Origin: Phellopilus nigrolimitatus
Lineage: Eukaryota; Basidiomycota; Agaricomycetes; Hymenochaetales; Hymenochaetaceae
Reading direction: 5' to 3'
Length of the DNA stretch: 47,700 nucleotides
Assembly: GCA_021029095.1 (NCBI GenBank)
Contig: JAJOHG010000194.1
Location: 1 to 47,700 of the forward strand
The notes below the pieces were generated by a model, which had not been told where the DNA came from, searched no databases, and saw nothing but the letters and a program-made list of their open reading frames with translations. The translations under genes and the position numbers were made by a program. Shown here in pieces: positions 31,761 to 41,674 of this stretch. Position 1 is the stretch's first letter. Each line of letters begins with the position of its first letter.

Positions 31761-32439
31761 CCTCAAAACATAGGATTTTGCCTAGGTTTCGGAAGACACT
31801 ATCATCCTCATGTGTAATCCTTATTCCATCAGTCACTATGCATATTCATGTATGTACGCGTAGAGAGAAGGTTTTAATTGCAAACATTGTCTTTGAATTA
31901 AGACGAGGAGAAAACTGATGCGCCGTACACAATACAGCTATAGTTTGAAGAACGATGAGCAGGAGAACGTTTGGGACAGGTTCCCTAGCTGCAGAGTGTC
32001 ATCCTCGTCTGCATCTCGGCTATGTCTGCTTTGGAAAGTTCTGTCAGGGTGAGAAGGGCGGCTTCTATGGATGATACTGCAGCTGGATTACATCATCAAC
32101 GAGTCGGCCAATGCTCGGCGTTTGCACGACTGCCTGTTTTCGGCGCAAAAGTCGACAATGTTGGAAGTTCAGCTCGTATCTATGCTGTGCGGAAAGCAGG
32201 GAGAGGAAGAATGTTGATTGGCTTGTGGCGCTCCAGGATATATTGAGTTCCGCGGCAATATCAAATTATCAATGTAAGGGGATGCTTCCATCTGGTACTG
32301 TTTAGTCTTGACTTCCTGCGAGTTACATGACTCACTGAGATGGGTCGGGTTTTTCTGAGAACTTATGTCCGTAAATTTACGGATGCGGGAAATAGATCAA
32401 CTGTGATAAATGTCCATACCTGATATCATCATACTTCGC

Positions 32440-33390
32440 CGAACATGCCGATGTCCGAGATTACCTTTTGCCGAACGTGCCGTTTGTCGCTTCCGTATTG
32501 CCGAGCTCTGTGGCCGGAGGCACAGTAGTGACTGTTTCGTTACCTGCACGCTCCTCGCTTTCTCCTCGGCCGTCGACCATCGACGCTAGCGAAGAACAGC
32601 GGTGTACGCTCGAAGCCACGATCACAGTAATCTCCTCACTGGGTGCGAGCGCGACGCACAGCGTGGCTGCTTCTGCCAAGGTGTGTTCCTTCTTTCATTT
32701 CCCAACCTTTCTTTATCATATATACGTGGTCAGTTCGTGTATTAGTCAGGAATAATGCACTCGCCCCGCAAACTTCGGCACTGCCGCCTTGTCCTCTGTG
32801 TACTGTGCACTCAATCCGCCGCACTGCGCCTGCGTCGTCCCTCTCCTCGAGATGCTTCGTAATGAGCTCGCCGCGGCGCTCGCGCGGGAGGAGGCGAGCA
32901 AGGCTGCCGGCGCATTTCTGCAGCACCTCCCTGGGGAAGCGAGGGGCAGCATGTTGAGCATGGCGAGTGCGGCGGTGCCGAATGCGAACGGCGCATAAGG
33001 TCGCGCCGTACACACCCGCGCCGATGCCTCCTCGCTCCCTCAAGCCTGTCGCCGGAAGCGGAGGAGGACACTCCGTCTACGCGCATACTGCCGCGAGGGT
33101 ACGCCATCCTATACGTGCGTGGCAGACTGGATGCCACGCGCCCGTGGGCAGACGGCTGTGGGGATATGTATGCAATCCTGCATCGACCGCGAGGAGCTGA
33201 AGGAAGGCCGGAGGGCGCGGAAGGCGAAGAAGGCGAGAAACGCGGCTGAAAGCAGTGGTGCCGCTGCAGATTAGGCTCGCGATCTCGTTCTTCTTTCTCT
33301 CGCACTGTTTACTGAACCATCGTATACGAATACAGTCACTTATAAAAGAGATAAACTCTAGTGCTCCTCAACGAGTACACAAGCCGCGAG
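32440..33390 (+). pseudogene. Gamma element, copy 2 (Cys-rich gene remnant)
   Basis: Starts with the repeated words TTGCCGAACGTGCCG. An exon-like piece (SEEQRCTLEATIT) is followed by a donor at about 32680, then a frame to 32998 reads CALNPPHCACVVPLLEMLRN and EEASKAAGAFLQHLPGEAR, ending ANGA-stop. The same protein pattern is found at 28500-29440 (inverted) and 36404-36720. Frames before and after the intron do not join cleanly here, so it is scored as a pseudogene. Its right end (GCAGATTAGGCTCGCGAT, CTCGCACTGTTTA) is shared with element A. Confidence 0.5.
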
Positions 33391-34499
33391 ATGAGGTATA
33401 CCATCACCCCAATGACCACATTTATCACTGTCCGAACCCCGAATTCAGGTCAGTAAGTGCTCTAAAGCGAGAAACACCGGAGTGCTCACTCTTCCCGCCA
33501 GTTTTAGTGACCCAGCGTACTCTCCCTGGCCATTCGAGCTCGACAGGCCGCCCGCCTTCATGACGCCTGTCTGGCTCAGCAGCCAAATGCCCGACAACAT
33601 GATCGTGAACACTGTTCCGTGCGTACACACTCCAGAGCAAGCTCCCACCATGAAGCTCCCCACTTGTTTTCCAGACTTCTGCTGATCGGGTTTCCACGCA
33701 CTATGAAGGCATGCGGGAATGACAGGAACGTCTGCTCCTTCTTCGAGTATATATCCGGTCGCTGGAGGAGGTCCTCCAGGCACACGCGGCCGGCCCTTGC
33801 TTCTCGTTGATGCTGCCGACGTCGAGCCATGCTTCGTGGGGTGCTCGTTGAGTGACCAGCCCTGAACTGGTCGACACCTCGGCCCTATGGCTGCCTCCCT
33901 TTACCTAAGCAGGTCAACGCAGGCCTCTCGGCGCACGCACACTTCCGCCGAACGGTCTTTCTTTTCCAGCTACAGCAGCTCCGTCCCATCTTCAATATTG
34001 TTCTCCGTACTCGCACGTTTCAGCGCAACTGTCCTTTTGCAACTCCGGCTCTTTTGCGCTAGCCCCTGTTCTACTTATTCTACGGCTGGGACGCATCGCT
34101 TTTATCATCATTATTATCATCTGCTCGTTCTTTCTTGCCTGTCAGGATGTGCGACTGGAGGCTCGGAACTTGGGCGCTCTTTTATCAAGTCGAGCTTAGT
34201 TGGGCAGCTTTTGTTTCTCTTCTTTCCCCTTCTCACTCGTTGAATGTATTGTATCCGCTGACCTTGTACTCGTGTATAACGTTCAAGATATAATCGCCCG
34301 TCGTTAAGAAACTCGAGAGCGTCTCTTGGGCGGTCTTAAGTTTGAAGACCCGTGATATGCAAAGGTGCAAAGACTCTCCGACCCAAAGTCGAAAGTGATG
34401 ACTGAAAATTCTCTACGGTACTCCTACGGCGATGGCCCGCTTTCGCCCATGGACGACTCGACAACACGGAGCTGCGGAATAATGAAGAGAGCAAGTTTC
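33391..34499. other. No supportable gene; possible membrane-protein fragment
   Basis: On the minus strand 33445-33783 reads a hydrophobic block (GVCTHGTVFTIMLSGIWLL), and a second hydrophobic stretch (VINVVIGVMVYLISRLVYS) lies just downstream in another frame, which suggests pieces of a multi-helix protein. No exon join preserves the frame, and the rest, to 34499, has only shadow ORFs. Confidence 0.3.
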
Positions 34500-35034
34500 T
34501 GGTCTCCTCTAGAAACACTTTGCCGTCTTGTGCACTAATTATCTTGGCATTAGGTACGCAATAGAAAATCGCACTAATGCCTTAATTTAATCTTCCGACA
34601 TTGAGCGAAGCTTGCCTTTTCTTTTCTTTTCCTGACGCAAAAGTTTCTTAATATTTCTCTTAGTGTTTGTAACTAGCACCCAAGAACAGTTTTATTTTGC
34701 TTCCGCCGCAAAGATGATAGAAATGCCCCCGTAGCGGCGCGGCTGTGCTTCTTTAGCGCTGTATGCTTTCATTCGTTTGCGTTCACGCATTTGTAGTGTT
34801 GGTAAGCTATTGTCCGATGGCAGAGCAAATTACACATTTTAATGAATTTGCAGCAGTATACAATTTAATCAATTCTCATAATTATGCAGTTTAATTGACT
34901 CGCCGCACAATGGTAATGTTCTACAAGCACGGCGGTATAGATAAGAACCGGACTTCCAGAGCAACCCACAAGAACCTAAGGTAAACCGACACATATCAGT
35001 CTTCACCTTGCAAGCTCTGATTGTTATACTCATA

Positions 35035-35488
35035 ATGGCATCTCAAAAACAACGCAATCCTTGGTCTATCAATGCTATCTTCGGAATCAAGAACATCACA
35101 AGGTGTTAAAGAAATGGGGATATTGCTCGCATCGGATACCAAAGGCGTTCTCTTCCCATGTGTACATCTGACTGGCCCGAGAGGACTGGTGACATACAAA
35201 CCAGGTAATCCCATCGATGTTAACATCGAGTCAGCGGAATTCCAAAGTGCCATCCAGCTCAATGAAAACCCACTGGACAAAACTACAGTTAATGGTTACA
35301 ATCAATGCCTGACTACTGTGACTTTCCCTGGCATATCCTCAGAAGAAAAGTGGCTTGAAATTTACCTCACTAGATACAGAGGGTACCTTGGAGGCCTTAC
35401 AAATCAAATATTTGAATATGGGAAAAATAAAAAGACGGGATTTGTCGTACCAATTTCAACATTGGTGTATACACATAATACGTTTTGA
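35035..35488 (+). pseudogene. Alpha-family copy 4, frameshifted
   Basis: Starts MASQKQRNPWSINAIFG at 35035, aligned with copy 3, but the frame meets a TAA at 35107-35109. Reading one base shifted from about 35100 restores the family: GVKEMGILLASDTKGVLFPC, then FQSAIQLN, EEKWLEIYL, IFEYGK and THNTF-stop at 35488. A single-base length change near 35095-35108 is enough to explain it. The TATA box is also degenerate (GGTATAGATAAG, about 34934-34945). Unless an unusual splice or a sequencing error is responsible, the copy is inactive. Confidence 0.65.
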
Positions 35489-35691
35489 TCACCGAGGCTT
35501 GACCTCAGGAATGGGGGATTCACCTAGGTGGCGGATGAGGCAGACGATGATAATACCATCATGTGGAGTCCCTAGTCCGCTAGATTACATATACACATAT
35601 TCATGTATGTACATGCAGAAAAGGTTATTCTAGACATCGTCTTTGCATTAAGACGAGAAAAAAGATGTGCCGAACATAAACGTATGTACAG

Positions 35692-35820
35692 CTACAGGCA
35701 AGCGTGAAGAGCGATGAGTAGGTTCGAGATATTTAGCTCGAGAACGTTTAGTACAGCTTCTCTTGCTGTCTCTATGCATGCATTGAGAAGTTCAACCAGG
35801 ATGGAAAGGGCGGCTGCCAT
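35692..35820 (-). other. Short ORF antisense to unit tail, copy 4
   Basis: 42-codon frame MAAALSILVELLNACIETAR ending ALHACL-stop, the counterpart of 26847-26954. Conservation of the frame and of the Leu-His-x-Cys-Leu end in two divergent copies is suggestive but not proof of coding. Confidence 0.3.
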
Positions 35821-36289
35821 GGATGATACTTACGATATTTCTGGAGATCACAGTATAAATAGATTACATTATCGAACGGACTCAGCTATCGCACGGCGTT
35901 TACATTGGCTGCAGGAACCCCTTTGTGCACACCAACGGCGTCCTCAACAGTGTCCTTGAAGTTCACGCCATCACCTCCCGACAATATCCAACTCGTTGTC
36001 CACATGCCCATCGTCCCAGTCAGCATCGATATGTGGGCGCACTGCACACGGCTCATCGCACGTGCAGGAAGATTGTGTTTAACCCAAAGTCGACAGTGTT
36101 GGAAATTCCGCAGCGCATGCTCGTGTCTATGTTCTGGCGATCATCTCTCGCAGAAGATAAAACTGGCTGAGAGGAAAGCAAGGAGAGGATAGCTTGAATT
36201 TCGTGGCGATATCAATCTAAGGGGTCTACTTTGCCGAACGTGCCGACGTCCCAGTTTGTCACTTGCCGAACATGCCGCGTTGTCGCTTA

Positions 36290-36970
36290 CCTATTGCAGA
36301 ACTACGTATTTGGGAACATTATTTCCCGTTTATCGTCGTAGACGTCGTGTCTTTTCGCATGACCCCTTGTACGCCCTAGTCAAGCTCCTCGCACATCTCA
36401 TTATTGGCCGTCGTCGACGCTTGCGAAGAACAAATGCAAAGGACACGGCTTCGCCGGCGCCGCACCCACCGAAAGCCGTACCTAAACCCCTCGTGCGCGC
36501 ACTGTGGCTTTGTCACCTGCGCACTCAGTCCGTCACAATGCACCTGCCCGCGCTGCGCCGCCGCGCTCCTCGAGAAGCTCGGTAACGAGCTCGGTGTAAC
36601 GCTCACGCCGAGGGAAGCAGACGCGCGGCGCGCGCGGGAGGAGGTGCGCGAGGCTGCTGGCGCGTTTCTACAGCTCTTCCCCAGAGATGCGAGGGGCGGC
36701 ATATCCGGCATGGTGAACGCGGTTGCACCGAAGGCGATGCGAAGACGGAGCGCGTCACCGTCGCGTCGTACACAGCCGCACTCGCCACCTCCTCGCTCTC
36801 TCAAGCCTGCGGAGCCAATTTGCCGACGACGGAGGTCCCACTGCCCGTCCAAGTACCACCGCCAGCCTACATCACGGGTCGAGCTTGGAGTTACTTGCGC
36901 AATAAAAATAGCCCTCTTTTTTAAAAAAACTGGAAGGATACGTCGCTCAGGCCTGTTTTCTATATAATAT
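36290..36970 (+). pseudogene. Gamma element, copy 3 (Cys-rich frame open)
   Basis: The frame open from 36404 reads CAHCGFVTCALSPSQCTCPR, then CAAALLEKLGNELGVTL, EEVREAAGAFLQLFPRDAR and MVNAVAPKA. Six cysteines in a CxxC, CxC, CxxC arrangement are followed by an amphipathic helix, suggesting a small zinc-binding or disulfide module. It is the best preserved of the three gamma copies. After about 36740 the frame runs into Arg/Ser-rich sequence that is probably intronic or decayed. No family was recognised. Confidence 0.45.
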
Positions 36971-37423
36971 ATAATACATATATATATAAACACAGCCAAC
37001 TGACAGTGCTGTCGGACCGATATAGCTGTACTCTGAGGCATTGTACAGAGATGTATTCCCGTGCTGGCGTCGGGCTGACGCTCGAACACCGTGGCGTGCT
37101 GCGTACCAGGGCGCGTATCGAAAATAATGTATCTTTTATAAAATGTTCATGGACGTTGGCTGCTTTCAATCAAAAGCGATCTTCATGATTCACAAACGCT
37201 CTTCAAGTGTGCAGACTAGATAACCCGATCCACAGCACCATAGGATTGCTGGCAGTTGTTATTTCAATTAAGATGATCATGAACACGAGTACCGACCAAG
37301 AACTGGAGCTTTGGAGGACTAATGCGAGTAATCAGTCAGTATTCTCTTTATTTCCGACTAGTCGTTAGCCGCCTTTTCTCCGATTCTTTCGTAGACATTG
37401 TCAAATGAAATTGTGAAAGAATA
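36971..37423. other. Spacer, no gene seen
   Basis: Includes an AT dinucleotide-rich stretch (TATATAATATATAATACATATATATA at about 36961-36988) that marks the right edge of the duplicated-block mosaic, then plain AT-rich sequence downstream of the DUF6533 gene. Confidence 0.4.
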
Positions 37424-39009
37424 TTATACAAATCGCATGTTATTCAAGGACCTTGCCCTGAGATCGTAACTTGAGCCAGAATTGATGCCTCTTTCGCCTG
37501 CTTCCTTCAAATGGAACAACAACCAACATCCCAGGACACTGCAGATAGGGGTTCCGACTACTGTGTTCAAGGATGTGGCTAGTACGGCATTGGGGACCTG
37601 GAAAACCACAACCTTGATAATGCTGAAAGTCACCATCCTATCAAAAAAATTAGACCGGTCGGAATTATCAGAGGAATACGGAAATATGAAGTACAAAACG
37701 AGGTAAATTGCTTGATCTTGAATTAGGACATTGACAAGCTTGGAAATTTGGAAGCCAGCTGATGTCTTCCAGAAATCATTGGCTTTATACAATGCCAGAG
37801 ACATAAGGAGAAGCTCATATGCCGCCGGTGCAGCCCTTGACAATCTTTCAGTAGTATGTTTAGTATTTGCTACGGAACACTGACCAAAATAAACCTTGCC
37901 GAACTAAAGAAGGTCTTGTTTCACCTTGAAAAATGTCTCCATAATCAAGATTTCCCCAAGTATCTGAAAAGATTTCCAAATTAGCTATTGCAGATACGAT
38001 GAGCGAATATTGTACTCGCCTTCTTTATAAAGAGCGCCGTGTATAAGAACACCCAGCATCAAAGTTGCTTCTAAAGCCAGTAGGCACCGGAGACAAATGG
38101 CCAATTTTCTCTCTAATAAATCATTAGCAAATAACAATGGAATTGGAAAAGGGAAATACGTACTTTGCGAATATAAAGCGAGGACTCTTATATAAAAGAT
38201 GTCTGAGTCGAGATAAAAATGGTTATGGGAACTCTATGCGCCAGATCATCAAAACCTACAGTCGATGAGTAGGATAGTTATCCAATCTATAAATGTAGCG
38301 GTCATGAAGCAACAGTAATACTGAAAGCCAAAGTAGTGTATACCAGCGAAATGTGAGGTCCAGAGAACGAAATAATCTACTCAAATTGTCAACATATAAT
38401 TGACATGGTTACAAATATCAGCGCCCTCACATCTGACGAAAGTGTAAGTAGGCTACTTGACTAGAAAAGTATCACTCACAAGGTTTCATGCATGTGTGCG
38501 TGGACTGTGTATATCGTTGTTTAAAATAAACATGAATTACTCTCAAAATTCATTTTACGCACGATAGAAAGGCACAAGGGAGTTTACAAGGCCGATATAG
38601 CGAAGCTTAAGTTGTGGTATGGTTAGTGAGTACGTGCTACGTAGAACTGGGCCTCCCAGGGTAGGATTGGTGATCACTCACCAGAAAATACACTGCATTG
38701 ACAAAAACACGGGGAGACGACTACTTCGGTCACAATATGAGCAGGAATTCCGCAGCAGAAGAAGTAGGCACTCGCCCAAAAGTATTTGACCTGATGTTGT
38801 TCTAGCGCAATTAGATGCAAGAAGTATTTCAAGACTGCGGGGAACTGCACCTCTTTATCGAGTTTAATAACTGAGAGGCGATGATCATTTTGTCTGAGAA
38901 TAGTCAAGGTATTAAAGGCTCAACTAGTATCGTAGACTAAGATGGCCCCAATAACCGAATAAGCGTAAATATTCTGGCCAACTCCAGTCTTGGAGAGATC
39001 TGAAAGCAT
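37424..39009 (-). CDS. DUF6533-family multi-TM membrane protein
   Basis: Multi-exon minus-strand gene. Start MLSDLSKTGVGQNIY at 39009, followed by YSVIGAILVYDT. An intron of about 59 nt leads to IKLDKEVQFPAVLKYFLHL, matching the DUF6533 N-terminal pattern (Y-D-x..L-x-x-E-V..). Further exons include DIFYIRVLALYSQS near 38180, which fits the family's R-x-x-ALY motif, AICLRCLLALEATLML, and a terminal exon YELLLMSLALYKANDFW, LVNVLIQDQAIYLVLYF, LGCWLLFHLKEAGERG to NNMRFV-stop. The C-terminal L-x-x-LKEA and NMRF blocks are typical. Such proteins have several helices and unknown function. Middle exons are not fully resolved, so damage cannot be excluded. Confidence 0.6.
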
Positions 39010-40158
39010 AATGATGGAAGCCCGGTCGCGCGCTCTAAATACTTGAATAGAGGGCGAAAGGATGACACGGAAAAACTAAAGCCCAAGCGATATATTTAAA
39101 GAGACGCGAGTTTTTGCCTTTCATGATAGCGCCGCTTTCAGAAATCCCCAAAATTATTCCGGATCTCTCGGAAATTTGAAAGTGATAGGCAGTCGGCGAA
39201 CTGGCGGTTTTGTTAAATGTTTCCATGTCGTCGACCTCGTGCTCGTTGCCAATGTGTCTAGCAGCAGAGAAACCTTAAAATCCCAATCAGTCAATGGTAA
39301 TAATCATTATACTGATGCAATACTGATCTTACGGTTTAGACGCATGTCATCTACACTGGCCTAAAGTTTTGAGCCGACAGGGAAGGGGTGATGAGAACCT
39401 GAACTTATGGCGGTGGGGCCAGCGAAAGATGATGAGTGAGCCGTTAGCATGCTGACTGCCTATCACTGGCAATATTTCAGGATTCCAAGACTTGCGTATT
39501 TTCAAAAAATCTTGATGTTCTTGGGAGGTAACCACATAGGGGACACGTTCCAGTCCTGCCTATTCATTCTAAAACAAAGATTAGCGCCATACCTGAAATG
39601 TTTCACTTGCGCGCTAACATATTGGACCATCTAGCACATCTGATAAGAATCTGAATAGCGCACGCCGTCGGCCAGTGCAAATTGACAGTGAGACAGCACG
39701 ATGACTGACCACGGAAACTGGTAAAGCTAAAAAGCCTCGAAATCAGTGTCCCAGCCGAATGCCTGTTCGCGATAAATTCACATTGTATATCGCGTGCTCT
39801 GGTGGTCCGAAACGCGATTCGATAATTTTACATGCAGAGTTCCAGAGACGGCGACTGAGAGAATTAGGCTGTTAGTCAAGAGCGCCAAAGTCTTCGCCAC
39901 GGAGAAGACTGCATGTTGCAGGCACGTCATTAATTGTTTTTTTATCATCGCAAAGAGGACCCGAATGATTCTAGTCTATAAACAAGCTCGAATGCAATGT
40001 AGAACTGAGAATGACTTCAGCCAGTCGAAAGCAAATTATAGCCGAGCATTGCCACTGGCCGGTTATATCTCAGCTTTCAAACCCAGACGGGTAAAGCCGT
40101 TCCAATGAATAATCGCAATAATTCGTCCGAAATATTTCTTGTCTTCCTACCATTCCCG
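39010..40158. other. Intergenic, no gene seen
   Basis: Upstream of the DUF6533 gene. A minus frame at 39035-39226 (METFNKTASSPTAYHF) ends just before its start and could be leader sequence. The rest shows only short frames on both strands. Confidence 0.35.
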
Positions 40159-40464
40159 ATGCTTCAAGCTTACAGAACGTCGCAGCGGGTGCGTAACGCG
40201 TTTTTCTCTTCGTTGGCTCGATGTTGTGCTCACCATCTGTGCAGGCCGCGCCGCGCGTCGTCGCGCGGTATCGTCAGACTGACCGTGTCCTTGCAGCGCG
40301 AGGTTTGGCAACGCCCTCGGTACCATATGACGCGGTTATCATTGGAGGAGGTACGTCGTCGTCTTCTTTTTTTTTTTTTTTTTTGTAATTTATGTTGCGG
40401 ACGAGGATGTGAAGGCCCGGGTGATTATGTCTGTGCCTTCAAGGCTGCACAACTCGGTCTGAAG
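40159..40464 (+). pseudogene. LPD1: 5' fragment of mitochondrial dihydrolipoamide dehydrogenase gene
   Basis: Three consecutive exon pieces with intact GT-AG introns: 40159-40188 (MLQAYRTSQR), 40245-40350 (AAPRVVARY to YDAVIIGGG) and 40415-40464 (GPGDYVCAFKAAQLGLK), joined in frame. This is a mitochondrial presequence followed by the FAD-binding start of dihydrolipoamide dehydrogenase (E3 of 2-oxoacid dehydrogenases), where the family reads IIGGGPxGYVxAxKAAQLG. Here the second Gly of GPGGY is Asp. After 40464 nothing continues: the disulfide motif (CLNVGC in the family), the NAD domain and the dimer interface are all absent. Because introns are kept, this is a DNA-level duplication of the gene's 5' end, not a retrocopy. 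It is non-functional as an enzyme. Confidence 0.8.
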
Positions 40465-40764
40465 GTCTGTCATACCTTTTATGGCAATGTGCTGGCATGA
40501 AGCTGACACAGGGTGTACCTTAAAGACAGCGTGTATAGAGAAGTGAGTTGCGCTCGGTTGAGCATGTCTAAATGGCCCAGACTTGCCACGCACCCCTTTC
40601 GGACTTCAAGAATTGTCGCTCGGCCGTTTCCACATGTTGCGCATTTATAGTATAATTTATGCAGCAGGCCAGATCGGTGGCGTAGTTTTACGCGGGAAGT
40701 CTGCGTCCACAGGGAGAAGGGCACCCTCGCATGGAATCAGTGCGCGGCCTCCTCGCGATCAACC

Positions 40765-41015
40765 ACGAAGGGCCGCAATCACCTTCCGTCAACGATTCCT
40801 CCTTCTACTGCCATCTCGTGTCAGACGAGTACGCGCAACTGATCTCCGAGGTTCGCAAGGCTGCGTGAACGAGTCCGTGACGAAACTCGCGGCAGAGATG
40901 CTTTCCGCATGCGCGTGTGCATGCATCCGCTCCACGTCATCCGCATCGCGCGTACACAACTATTCTACTTCTCGCATGGCCGACCGCTCCTCAGAGTTCG
41001 AGGGACACATCATTT
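40765..41015 (+). pseudogene. RPL10: Ribosomal protein uL16 (RPL10) pseudogene fragment
   Basis: Three reading frames in succession match the middle of eukaryotic uL16: SVNDSSFYCHLVSDEYAQL (family: ASVDDFPxCxHLVSDEYEQL), then after an in-frame TGA at 40866-40868 the frame shifts to NESVTKLAAEM (family: NKYVTKxAGKD), then RDAFRMRVCMHPLHVIRI (family: DxFHxRVRxHPFHVIRI), then ADRSS where the family has ADRLQ. At least two frameshifts and several substitutions break it. No introns interrupt the similarity. The N-terminal RNA-binding start and the C-terminus are missing. Confidence 0.72.
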
Positions 41016-41225
41016 GGTACTTCTTTTTCTAAGTCACACATTACATGAGCGGTCAAATCTGACGGTTCTGCCATGCTGTTGATACCATTCAAGTAGTTAT
41101 AGTTACAAATCACATCCAATTAGCTTTGGGGGCAAATAACTATGCTAAACCGTTAGGGATTGATAAAAATGCTGAACCAAAACCGACCTCAAACGAGAAC
41201 CAGACCGAGCTAAGCTTCCGCAAAA

Positions 41226-41548
41226 CTAGACAACGGCGTTAGGTAAATCTCCCAATTCGTTCTTCACTTGATCGTATATTTCGTCCTTAGTAAGGTAGCT
41301 GGCAGGATTCCTTGTCGTGGGATTATTCGAGGGAGAGCCAATCTTCACGAAAACCAGTTGAAACTTGTCACCATCCTTTGGGATTGCTTCAATGTTAAAG
41401 CCCTTACGACGAGCAACTGTTAATGCAGTGGATATGTAAGTCCATCTAGCCGTATGGTTATCCAAGTCGCTGACGACTTACGTTGAACCGCTTCCCATGA
41501 AACATTAAGGTTTTGTTTATTAGTGAATGGCACAGTATGATCAAACAT
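41226..41548 (-). CDS. Small ~85-aa protein, beta family member 2
   Basis: Two exons, 41482-41548 and 41226-41416, with a 65-nt phase-1 intron. The predicted product starts MFDHTVPFTNKQNLNVSWEA, continues VQLARRKGFNIEAIPKDGD and FQLVFVKIGSPSN, and ends YLTKDEIYDQVKNELG to NAVV-stop. The start is the first ATG in the spliced frame. A TATA box (GTATAAATTC, minus, about 41666-41674) is about 120 nt upstream. It shares length, intron position and phase, the K/R-x-G-hydrophobic strand, the FVKIGS/FKKVGS motif and the C-terminal helix with 13194-13536. The unspliced frame would start at 41465 but lacks the N-terminal block. Function unknown. Confidence 0.65.
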
Positions 41549-41665
41549 TGTCGCTGTGTTTGTTGGTTTTTCTGCTTCGGTGGATTTTTGTCTTTCGCTT
41601 ATGTGTGATATTCGGCGAGTGGGGGTGTAGAAGAGTTGATGCAGAAAAACATGCGCAGTGTCCTG

Positions 41666-41674
41666 AATTTATAC
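41666..41674 (-). promoter_or_regulatory. TATA box of small gene 41226-41548
   Basis: Minus-strand GAGTATAAATTCAGG about 120 nt upstream of the ATG, the same spacing as for the other small genes in the window. Confidence 0.6.

Larger units (their letters stand above)
30745..32330 (+). repeat. Duplicated unit, copy 3
   Basis: Begins with GATCCGAGTCGCCTCTAG and GATATTGACCGAAGCTTG, carries alpha copy 3, then the tail with GACGAGGAGAAAACTGATG, GGAACGTTTGGGACAG-type and AAGTCGACAATGTTGG motifs. Its 5' 400 nt match copy 2 more closely than copy 1. Confidence 0.8.
34500..36230 (+). repeat. Duplicated unit, copy 4 (most diverged)
   Basis: Begins with CTCCTCTAGAAACACTTTG and GACATTGAGCGAAGCTTG, diverged forms of the unit start, and continues through alpha copy 4 to the tail motifs AAGTCGACAGTGTTGG and CTATGTTCTGGCGATC near 36070-36145. 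Confidence 0.75.
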
